From assembly GCA_937923795.1 (NCBI GenBank), contig CALDWI010000046.1:6680-70679 (forward strand): a stretch of 64,000 nt of DNA, read 5' to 3'. Shown piece after piece: positions 44,362-51,235 of this stretch. The notes beneath the pieces are model-generated. The model saw nothing but the letters and a program-made list of their open reading frames with translations. It did not search any database and was not told the DNA's origin. The translations under genes were made by a program, and so were the position numbers. The stretch comes from an uncultured Collinsella sp. GTDB lineage: Bacteria; Actinomycetota; Coriobacteriia; Coriobacteriales; Coriobacteriaceae. Position 1 is the stretch's first letter, and each line of letters starts with the position of its first letter.

Positions 44362-45174
44362 ATGTTGTTGTGTCCCGTTTGCCATGAGCCGTTGGTGGAC
44401 GACGAGCGTGGTGCTGCATGTGCGGGCGGACACCGGTTTGACCGAGCTCGCGAGGGCTATCTATATCTACTACGTTCGTCCAAGAGCGGCGACTCCATGG
44501 GCGATCCCAAGTCGCAGGCACGCAGCCGTCGTGACTTCCTGAACCGTGGCTACTATGCGCCGTTGCGCGATGCGATGGTTGAGCTGGTGCGCAAGAAGGT
44601 GTCTGGGCGCGCCGCGTCTACGAACGACCCCATGACGTTGCTCGATATTTGCTGTGGCGAGGGCTACTACACCAGCGCCATGGGCGCGGTGCCGGGCGTG
44701 GATGCTTACGGTTTCGACCTGGGCAAAGAGATGGTGCGCCTGGCCGCCAAGCGCGGCGATGCGACCTATTTCGTGGCCAATATGAAGGACATTCCCGTGG
44801 CCGATGGCGCCTTCGATATGGTGACCGAGCTTTTTGCCCCCTTTAACGAGCGCGAGTTTGCCCGCGTGCTGGCGCCCGAGGGCTCACTCTATACCGTGGT
44901 GCCGGGCGCCCGCCATCTGTTTGGGCTCAAGGAGGTACTCTACGACACGCCGTACCTTAACGATGAGAAGTTGCCGAAGACCACCGAGCTCGAGTTGGTT
45001 GGAACGCAGCGGGTGTCTGCGAATATTACGCTTCAGACCCAGGCCGACATCGAGGCGGTGTTCCAGATGACGCCGTACTACTACCGCACACGCCCTGCCG
45101 ACAAAGAGCGCCTGGCAAACCTCGATACCCTTCAGACTGACATCGACTTCATCATCGCCGAGTACCGTCACTAA
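44362..45174 (+). CDS. rlmA: RlmA-like 23S rRNA (guanine-N1) methyltransferase
   Basis: SAM-dependent methyltransferase of 270 residues. RlmA proteins methylate a guanine in 23S rRNA helix 35; related TlrB confers tylosin resistance. The N-terminal zinc knuckle is CPVCHEPL...CAGGHRFD. RSSKSGDSMGDPK and RRDFLNRGYYAPLRDAM follow, both typical of the family. The Rossmann domain has LLDICCGEGYYTSAMG. The C-terminal part keeps ELFAPFNEREFARVLAPEG and the FQMTPYYYRT segment. Start ATG 44362 has AAGGAG 5 bases upstream. The exact target base (745 or 748) is not resolved. Confidence 0.85.
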   Translation: MLLCPVCHEPLVDDERGAACAGGHRFDRAREGYLYLLRSSKSGDSMGDPKSQARSRRDFLNRGYYAPLRDAMVELVRKKVSGRAASTNDPMTLLDICCGEGYYTSAMGAVPGVDAYGFDLGKEMVRLAAKRGDATYFVANMKDIPVADGAFDMVTELFAPFNEREFARVLAPEGSLYTVVPGARHLFGLKEVLYDTPYLNDEKLPKTTELELVGTQRVSANITLQTQADIEAVFQMTPYYYRTRPADKERLANLDTLQTDIDFIIAEYRH

Positions 45175-45209
45175 CCTGCCAAAAAGGGACAGGTTTGTTT
45201 TGGCAGGTT
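45173..45209. repeat. Intergenic palindrome, family A-like (variant arms)
   Basis: AACCTGCCAAAA (45173-45184) pairs with TTTTGGCAGGTT (45198-45209); the centre reads AGGGACAGGTTTG. The core AAAGGGACAG matches the family, but the arms differ. It starts inside the stop codon of the rlmA-like gene. Confidence 0.65.
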
Positions 45210-45225
45210 TTATCTGGGCAAACGC

Positions 45226-45265
45226 AAAGGGCCGACCGCGGAGATGCGCGATCGGCCCTTTTTAG
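45226..45265. terminator. Rho-independent terminator between convergent genes
   Basis: AAAGGGCCGA (45226-45235) pairs with TCGGCCCTTT (45252-45261), then TT. It follows the rlmA-like gene and faces the membrane-protein gene at 45303. Confidence 0.85.
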
Positions 45266-45302
45266 TTGCTTGGTTGCAACAGAGGTTATGAGAAGCGGGC
45301 GC

Positions 45303-45704
45303 TTACAGGCGGTCCTTGTTCTCGGCCTTAACGGCGTGTGCCTGCTGAACAAAGAACAGGTCGTAGACCACGATGACAAAGGCGATGATATTGACGGAGC
45401 TGCCGCCGAGTGCGGGAAGCGTGAGCACGGCTTGGAGGAGCGTGGCTGCCGCGGCAACGATACCGAGCTTAAATGCGCCGTCTACCTGCGAAGGCTTGTT
45501 GGCGCCCTTGATACCGGCGACGCCTGCGGCAAGGTCGACGAGGCCCTTAACAATCACCACAACAGCGGCGAGTGTGGCGTTCGATCCGTAAGCGGATCCA
45601 AAATTGCCGGTAACAATGCCGGCAATTCCGATGACGAGGCTGGCGATGCCCAGAACAAAATAAATCAGGGCAAGGATTTTGAGTGTCTTGCGAGCAGCGC
45701 TCAT
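45303..45704 (-). CDS. Small four-helix membrane protein
   Basis: Unrecognised protein of 133 residues with four predicted transmembrane helices: about 8-32 (LALIYFVLGIASLVIGIAGI), 43-65, 82-100 and 104-122. A short polar linker with GANKPSQVDGAFK lies between helices two and three. The start ATG 45704 has AAAGGA 7 bases upstream; the long frame seen upstream of it lacks support. A role cannot be assigned. The 228 bases upstream (45705-45932) show no other supportable gene. Confidence 0.7.
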   Translation of the reverse strand: MSAARKTLKILALIYFVLGIASLVIGIAGIVTGNFGSAYGSNATLAAVVVIVKGLVDLAAGVAGIKGANKPSQVDGAFKLGIVAAAATLLQAVLTLPALGGSSVNIIAFVIVVYDLFFVQQAHAVKAENKDRL

Positions 45705-45932
45705 AGCTGGTCCTTTCGATGCGGGCGCGGAGAATCTGTCGCACCCAGGTTGCGGCACATATCGTGAAGCACATTGTAGTTCAACGGGGCGATGCATGCG
45801 TTTGAAAGCGTCTCTTGCCCGCACGGTCCAACCTTTCAAAAAGGAAAGCTGGGCGTAAGTCAAATCGATGGCAGCGTATGCGCGGCGCTGCGATGATGGG
45901 GTCATGGTAAGAGCTGGACCGAAGGAGAAGCC

Positions 45933-46076
45933 ATGATGTACGGAGTCAAGCAAGTGCGTGAGCCGCGGTCGTTGGGAAGGCGCATGAGTGATTCCGTGAT
46001 CGCTGCCGTGTGCACGGGATTGATGGCGGTGCTTTGCATTGGGATGCTGTGGGCCATGTCACATGTGGGACAATAG
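45933..46076 (+). CDS. 47-residue single-helix membrane protein
   Basis: Short gene of 47 codons plus stop: MMYGVKQVREPRSLGRRMSD, then a hydrophobic helix (IAAVCTGLMAVLCIGMLWAM, about 23-42) and a short SHVGQ tail. GAAGGAG lies 5 bases before ATG 45933, which is why it is called. Basic residues before the helix predict a cytosolic N-terminus. It is 63 bases upstream of the rsmJ-like gene and could share its transcript. No family recognised. Confidence 0.55.
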   Translation: MMYGVKQVREPRSLGRRMSDSVIAAVCTGLMAVLCIGMLWAMSHVGQ

Positions 46077-46139
46077 CGGACGGTTGGGTGTCGTCATGAA
46101 CGGCGCCCACGTATTCGTTTTGCTTGCTAAGGAGTACCC

Positions 46140-46844
46140 ATGGGCGTCGTCGATCCCTTTTCTGTTGCTCGGGCCGCGGGGCTTGAGCTGACCGGGAAGC
46201 CCGAGGGCCTCACGCTCACCGACGGCACGATGGAGCTGCGTGCCGATTTTGGCCGCATGCTGCCGCGACTCAAGCAAGGCCGTCTGCAGCAAGAGCTGCT
46301 GGTAAAGGCCGCGCGCGTAAAAGGCATCGAGCGCCCATGGGCGATTGATGCCACGGCAGGCTTTGGCGAGGATTCGCTGCTGTTGGCGGCCGCGGGCTTT
46401 ACCGTCGATCTGTATGAACAGGATTGCGTGATCGCGGCGCTCCTCAAGGATGCCTTGGATCGCGCGGCAGATGATCCGGCGCTTGCGACAGCCGTGGCGC
46501 GCATGCGCTTACATGCGGGCGAGGACAGCATTGCCGGCCTTCGCCATACAGCTGAGCTGATCGGGCAGAGCGAGCTCACCGCTCCCGACGTGGTGTATCT
46601 GGACCCCATGTTTCCCGGGCGCACCAAGAGCGCGGCGGTTAAAAAGAAGTTCCAACTCTTGCATCATCTGGAACGGCCGTGCGCCGATGAGGAGACGCTG
46701 GTCGAAGCTGCGCTTGCGGTGCACCCGCGCAAGGTCGTTATTAAGCGGCCGGTGAAGGGGCCGCTGCTTGCCGGCGTTAAGCCGAGCTATCAACTTGCGG
46801 GCAAGGCCGTTCGTTACGATGTTTTGGTGCCGCCGCGCCCGTAG
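46140..46844 (+). CDS. rsmJ: RsmJ-like 16S rRNA (guanine-N2) methyltransferase
   Basis: SAM-dependent enzyme of 234 residues. RsmJ methylates G1516 of 16S rRNA in E. coli. Marks are DATAGFGEDSLLLAAAGFTVDLYEQD (SAM-binding), VVYLDPMFPGRTKSAAVKKKFQ (the DPMFP catalytic motif) and a central KQGRLQQELLVKAARVKG. The N-terminus is short. Start ATG 46140 has AAGGAG 6 bases upstream. RsmJ is best known from proteobacteria, so function here is by similarity of the motifs. Confidence 0.85.
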   Translation: MGVVDPFSVARAAGLELTGKPEGLTLTDGTMELRADFGRMLPRLKQGRLQQELLVKAARVKGIERPWAIDATAGFGEDSLLLAAAGFTVDLYEQDCVIAALLKDALDRAADDPALATAVARMRLHAGEDSIAGLRHTAELIGQSELTAPDVVYLDPMFPGRTKSAAVKKKFQLLHHLERPCADEETLVEAALAVHPRKVVIKRPVKGPLLAGVKPSYQLAGKAVRYDVLVPPRP

Positions 46845-46892
46845 CTTGCGCGCGATGGTTGGCGCTCCGTCAGTGCCGTGCCGATGAGGCGC

Positions 46893-47189
46893 CTATTTCC
46901 ATGGGTGCGACGTCAGATGCCATCCGCCGCAGTATTCGCATTTGTAGCAGGCCAAACCGCGCCGTCCACGGTTTTCGCAGTCGGCCATAACTGCCTCGGC
47001 CTCGGCGCGCGTGTCGTAACGGTTTTTGCGCTCGCACGACTTGTAGCGCCAGGCTTCATCGCGCTCGGCGTCCAGGGCGTCGCGGCGATCATTCTCGCGC
47101 GCAAACAGGTCGCTCATATCGCCGCCGGTGGCAGCGCCCAAAAACTCGCTTTTGGCCTTTGACCAGGCGGCTCGCTTTTTGCTTCCCAT
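46893..47189 (-). CDS. Small basic protein with C-terminal zinc-binding motif
   Basis: Unassigned protein of 98 residues. The N-terminus is basic (MGSKKRAAWSKAKSEFLGAA), the centre is charged and helical, and the end carries CYKCEYCGGWHLTSH, a CxxCxxC-then-His arrangement that could bind zinc; the same CEYCGGWHL-type ending occurs in phage and actinobacterial proteins. An upstream Cys (KSCERKNRY) may join. ATG 47189 was preferred to the TTG 47210. It is divergent from the GNAT gene. DNA or RNA binding is a guess. Confidence 0.6.
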   Translation of the reverse strand: MGSKKRAAWSKAKSEFLGAATGGDMSDLFARENDRRDALDAERDEAWRYKSCERKNRYDTRAEAEAVMADCENRGRRGLACYKCEYCGGWHLTSHPWK

Positions 47190-47263
47190 CTGCTTCGCAC
47201 CCTTCTCCAAACGTTGGTATCATTGCCCAATCAAAGTGATACCAATAAACGTGAGGTCGCCGC

Positions 47264-47755
47264 GTGATGATCAGAAAAACACTCGATACCGACATTCCCA
47301 CTGTCATGGCTATCTATGATGTAGCACGCGCCTTTATGCGCGCGCACGGTAATGCTACGCAGTGGCCGGTGGGTACGCCTTCGGTCGAGCAGCTGGCTGC
47401 CGATATCGCTGCCGGAGGCAGTTATGTGTTCGAAGTCAACGGCCGCGTGGTGGCGACGTTTGCCTTTTTGCCGGGCCCGGACGAGTGCTATGACGTAATT
47501 GAGGATGGTCAATGGCGCAGCGACACTCCGTACGCCGTGCTGCACCGTGTGGCGTCCGATGGCACCGTGCACGGTATCGCGGCTGCGATGTTTGCCTTTG
47601 CTAAAGAGCGTGCCGATCACCTGCGTATCGACACGCATCAGGACAACCTGCCCATGCAGGGTGCGAGCATCAAGGCGGGGTTTGAGCGCGCCGGCGTCGT
47701 GTATGTGTCCGATGGCACTCCGCGCGTTGCCTTCGATTGGCTGCGTGAGGCATAA
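47264..47755 (+). CDS. GNAT-family N-acetyltransferase
   Basis: Acetyl-CoA-dependent transferase of 163 residues with the GNAT fold: N-terminal MIRKTLDTDIPTVMAIYDVARAFM, the strand-rich core GGSYVFEVNGRVVATFAFLPG, the acyl-CoA region VASDGTVHGIAAAMFAFAKERA, and a C-terminal IDTHQDNLPMQGASIKAGFE followed by V-Y-V. The usual Q/RxxGxG/A loop is replaced by GTVHGIA. Substrate unknown. It starts at ATG 47264 (no strong ribosome binding site) and ends before a terminator. Confidence 0.83.
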   Translation: MMIRKTLDTDIPTVMAIYDVARAFMRAHGNATQWPVGTPSVEQLAADIAAGGSYVFEVNGRVVATFAFLPGPDECYDVIEDGQWRSDTPYAVLHRVASDGTVHGIAAAMFAFAKERADHLRIDTHQDNLPMQGASIKAGFERAGVVYVSDGTPRVAFDWLREA

Positions 47756-47789
47756 GAGCGGAGACGCGTATCAACAATTCGCGCGAACG

Positions 47790-47816
47790 AAAATGGCCCC
47801 GAGCGGGGCCATTTTT
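47790..47816. terminator. Rho-independent terminator after the GNAT gene
   Basis: AAAATGGCCCC (47790-47800) pairs with GGGGCCATTTT (47805-47815), followed by T. Perfect 11-bp stem with a 4-base loop. The rest of the gap to 48009 shows nothing supportable. Confidence 0.9.
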
Positions 47817-48009
47817 GGTTGCTGCACTGTTTTGCAAGCCGGCTTTCGCAAGGCGCGAACCTACGAAAATCGCCGCGCGGCAACGCGGGGCGATGAGCTC
47901 GGTCGGGGGATAGGGCCCGCTTCGCCCGCCGGCTCGTAAATTGTATCATCCAGTGTGGAACGAGGATGCCCGTTGCCGCGTGCGATGGGCTTGCAATAAG
48001 AGGAGAGCC

Positions 48010-50013
48010 ATGTCGAAGCAAGCGGTCGTTGGAATCTTGGCGCATGTCGATGCCGGCAAGACCACGCTGGCCGAGGCCATGCTGTTTAACGCGGGCCGCA
48101 TTCGCAAGCGCGGCCGCGTTGACGATGGCGATTCGCATCTAGATACGAACGAGATCGAGCGCGAGCGCGGCATCACGATCTTCTCGTCACAGGCTGTGCT
48201 CGACCATGGCGATACCCACGTCATGCTCGTGGATGCGCCGGGACATGTCGATTTTTCTGCCGAGGCGGAGCGCACGTTGTGTGCGCTCGACTATGCGATT
48301 TTGGTCGTGGGTGCCAACGATGGTGTGCAGGGGCACACCGAAACCCTGTGGCGCCTGCTTGCGCGCTATGACATCCCGATGTTCATCTTTATCAACAAGG
48401 TCGATTTGGAGAATCCCGGCCGCGATGTTTTGCTGGCACAGCTGGGGCGGCGTCTCTCCGAGGGGTGCCTGGATGCCAATGAACTGTTGGCGGGCGGTGC
48501 CGTTCAGGAGGACGCAGCAGCGCTGGATGAGGCGGCGCTCGACGAGTTTCTCGACGCAGGGGAGCTTTCGACTGCCACGCTTTCGCGGTTGGTCGCCGAG
48601 CGCAAGCTCTTTCCCTGCTTTGCCGGCTCGGCGCTCAAGGACCAAGGCGTGGACGAGCTACTCGACGGCATATGCACTCTGATGCACGAGCGAACATGGC
48701 CCCAGGAGTTCGCCGCGCGTGTCTACCGCGTGAGTCGTGGAGACCGTGGCGAGCGTCTTGCCTGGGTCAAGGTGACGGGCGGTATACTGCGTGCAAAGCA
48801 AGCTGTCGAGGGATGCTCTGGCGCCTCCACTTGGGAGCAAAAGATCGACCAGGTACGCATCTATAACGGCGAAAAGTATGAGCTTGCCCAAGAAGTTGCT
48901 GCTGGCGGCATCTGCGCCGTGACGGGCCTTGCACACGTTCGCCCAGGGGACGCCCTGGGCGCGGAGCCCGCGGGCGATGCGCCCGTCATTGCGCCAGTTC
49001 TCACCTATACGGTGCTTCCGGGCGAACACGATGTCCATGCCGTGTTCAAAGCGCTGGCCGAGCTTGCCGACGAGGATCCCATGCTCGGCGTAAGCTGGAA
49101 CACGCATCTTGAGCAGATTCATTTGCAGCTGATGGGCGCCGTGCAACTCGAGGTCGTGCAGCGCGTGCTTGCCGATCGTTTTGGCCTTGCGGTCGAGTTT
49201 GAGCCCGGCGGCATTCTCTATAAGGAGACTATTTCGCAGCCGGTCGAGGGCGTGGGCCACTTTGAGCCACTGCGCCACTATGCCGAGGTACATCTGCGTC
49301 TGGAGCCGTTGCCGGCGGGCTCGGGCGTGCAGTTTGGTACCGTGACCTCGACCGACGAGCTCGATCTTAACTGGCAGCGTCTGGCACTCACCAACGCCAT
49401 GGAGCGCGATCACTTGGGCGTGCTGACCGGCTCGCCCATCACCGATGTGCGTATTACGCTCACGGGCGGCCGTGCGCATGCCAAACACACCGAGGGCGGC
49501 GATTTTCGCCAGGCCACGTATCGCGCGATTCGACAGGGACTCATGCAGGCGCGTGAGGCCGGCGCGGCGGTGCTGTTGGAGCCGTGGTACCACTTTGAGC
49601 TCGAGGTGCCGGGGGAGTGCGTGGGCCGGGCGCTCTCGGATGCCACGCGCATGGGTGCCGAGTACGAGCCACCGGCGATGGCGGGAGACCGGGCAAAGCT
49701 TGTGGGTCGCGTGCCGGCATCCGAAGTGCAGGATTATGCGCTGGAGGTGGCCGCCTACACAAGCGGTCGCGGGCACCTGTACCTGGAGTTCGCCGGCTAT
49801 GCGGCTTGCCATGATGCCGAGCGCGTCATCGAGGCGGCCGCCTATGAGCCAGAGGCCGATCTGCCCAACACGCCCGATTCGGTCTTTTGCTCTCACGGTG
49901 CCGGTTACACGGTCAAATGGTACGACGTACCCGCCGCAGCGCACGTAAAGGTCGATCCCGCCACCTTCCGTCCCTGGCGAGCAACAGACGCCGAGTTTTT
50001 CGGCCACATGTGA
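48010..50013 (+). CDS. TetM-like translational GTPase (ribosome-protection superfamily)
   Basis: EF-G superfamily GTPase of 667 residues. G1 is GILAHVDAGKTTLAEAML, G2 RGITIFSS, G3 VDAPGHVDFSAEAERTL and G4 FINKVDLENPG. Domain II and the EF-G-like domains IV and V follow (ITLTGGRAHAKHTEGGDFR, GRGHLYLEFAGY). Ribosome-protection proteins of the Tet(M) group have this shape, but this sequence diverges from the classical resistance genes and sits in ordinary chromosomal DNA, so it may be a housekeeping paralogue. ATG 48010 has AGGAGAG 3 bases upstream. The last codon and stop (ATG TGA) lie in a family A palindrome. Confidence 0.85.
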   Translation: MSKQAVVGILAHVDAGKTTLAEAMLFNAGRIRKRGRVDDGDSHLDTNEIERERGITIFSSQAVLDHGDTHVMLVDAPGHVDFSAEAERTLCALDYAILVVGANDGVQGHTETLWRLLARYDIPMFIFINKVDLENPGRDVLLAQLGRRLSEGCLDANELLAGGAVQEDAAALDEAALDEFLDAGELSTATLSRLVAERKLFPCFAGSALKDQGVDELLDGICTLMHERTWPQEFAARVYRVSRGDRGERLAWVKVTGGILRAKQAVEGCSGASTWEQKIDQVRIYNGEKYELAQEVAAGGICAVTGLAHVRPGDALGAEPAGDAPVIAPVLTYTVLPGEHDVHAVFKALAELADEDPMLGVSWNTHLEQIHLQLMGAVQLEVVQRVLADRFGLAVEFEPGGILYKETISQPVEGVGHFEPLRHYAEVHLRLEPLPAGSGVQFGTVTSTDELDLNWQRLALTNAMERDHLGVLTGSPITDVRITLTGGRAHAKHTEGGDFRQATYRAIRQGLMQAREAGAAVLLEPWYHFELEVPGECVGRALSDATRMGAEYEPPAMAGDRAKLVGRVPASEVQDYALEVAAYTSGRGHLYLEFAGYAACHDAERVIEAAAYEPEADLPNTPDSVFCSHGAGYTVKWYDVPAAAHVKVDPATFRPWRATDAEFFGHM

Positions 50014-50039
50014 CAAAGGGACAGTTCCTTTGTCACATG
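50007..50039. repeat. Intergenic palindrome, family A (near-perfect copy)
   Basis: CATGTGACAAAGGGACAG joined to TTCCTTTGTCACATG. It is the most symmetric copy and supplies the final Met codon and the stop of the TetM-like gene. Confidence 0.8.
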
Positions 50040-50106
50040 CTATTGGTATAACTCGGTACAAGTTGGTATAACTATTACCAGGGTTTGCCAATCCGAGGAG
50101 GCCGAC

Positions 50107-51225
50107 ATGAATCCAAATCCCTTTAAGCCCACTGCTGGCAAGCGGCCTCCAATACTCATCGGTCGCGAGTCGGTCATCGAAGATTTCGAGGAAGGGCTCG
50201 ATAACGGCGCCGGAGCGCCGGGTAGGCTCATGCTCATTACGGGAAACCGCGGCTGCGGCAAGACGGTTCTCCTGCGGGAACTGCAACGTCTAGCCAATGA
50301 GCGCGGATGGGCGGTTGTCTCCGATTCCGCTTCGCTTGGCTTATGCGACCGATTGGCCGACGCGCTTCGTTCGAATAAACCCGTTGTGACGTCAATGGAG
50401 TTCGGTCCGTCGTTTGGCCGGATGTCGGTCGAGGCGGCGCGAGCGAAGGGCGAGACGTTGCGAGGGCTGGTCAACGAGCGCCTCAAGAAGCTCGGTCCAG
50501 GCAAGGGCATACTGTTTGCGATTGACGAGGCGCAATCTGCGTCTATCGAGGAGCTAGCGGCTCTTGCCGTTCTCTATCAGCAGGTGCTCGGAGACCAGGA
50601 TGCCACGGGCTTGTCCGATGGCGACCAGCGCGGTCTTGCGCTGGTGTTCGCCGGCTTGCCCAGCATGGTTGACGATCTGCTCGAAGAGCCGAGCGTGACG
50701 TTTTTGCGGCGTGCCCAGCAGCGTACGCTGGGGGCGATATCTTTGCCCAAGGTGCGCGATTCATATATCCAGACGGTCAAAGACGCTGGCCTTTACGTTG
50801 ACGCGGAGACGGCGGACCTTGCGTCACACAAGAGCATGGGGCATCCCTATATGGTTCAGCTCGTGGGATATTACATGTGGCGATCTGCCGTTCGGCGTGA
50901 CTCGCAGGTCATTGAAGAGCGCGATGTTGAGGCTGGGCACGCGGATGCCATCTCCGAGTTCTATGAAGCAGTGGACGCTCCCTTGTATTACGGGTTGCGC
51001 AGTCCGCAGCGCCTCTTTATCGAGGCTATGGCGGCTGACGAGGGCAAGCCGACGCGCATGGCGGACATCATTGAGCGTTGCGACCGTACTCAGAGTTGGG
51101 CGAGTAAATATCGCGCAAGTCTGATTCGCGAGCGCGTCATCGAGGCTGCCGGATACGGCCTCGTCCGATTTACCGTGCCCATGCTGGGCGCGTACATTAG
51201 CGATCGCATTTTATGGCACGAGTAG
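50107..51225 (+). CDS. AAA-type ATPase with winged-helix tail (ORC/ExeA-like)
   Basis: Predicted cytosolic ATPase of 372 residues. Walker A is GNRGCGKT (about 45-52), Walker B LFAIDEAQ (about 140) and a sensor segment LVFAGLPSMVDDLL follows. The C-terminal 80 residues look like a winged helix (PTRMADIIERCDRTQSWASKYRASLIRERVI). It is clearly a paralogue of the ATPase at 53773: both have FLRRAQQ, a GLP segment and QLVGY. The next gene, UvrA-like, follows within about 10 bases, so the two are coupled. Role unknown; DNA or signalling functions are both possible. GAGGAGG lies 5 bases before ATG 50107. Confidence 0.78.
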   Translation: MNPNPFKPTAGKRPPILIGRESVIEDFEEGLDNGAGAPGRLMLITGNRGCGKTVLLRELQRLANERGWAVVSDSASLGLCDRLADALRSNKPVVTSMEFGPSFGRMSVEAARAKGETLRGLVNERLKKLGPGKGILFAIDEAQSASIEELAALAVLYQQVLGDQDATGLSDGDQRGLALVFAGLPSMVDDLLEEPSVTFLRRAQQRTLGAISLPKVRDSYIQTVKDAGLYVDAETADLASHKSMGHPYMVQLVGYYMWRSAVRRDSQVIEERDVEAGHADAISEFYEAVDAPLYYGLRSPQRLFIEAMAADEGKPTRMADIIERCDRTQSWASKYRASLIRERVIEAAGYGLVRFTVPMLGAYISDRILWHE

Positions 51226-51235
51226 GGTGATAAAG

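Noticed and set aside
47941..48009. N-terminal extension of the TetM-like GTPase
   Set aside because: The G1 motif begins shortly after ATG 48010, which has its own AGGAGAG site; the extension has none.
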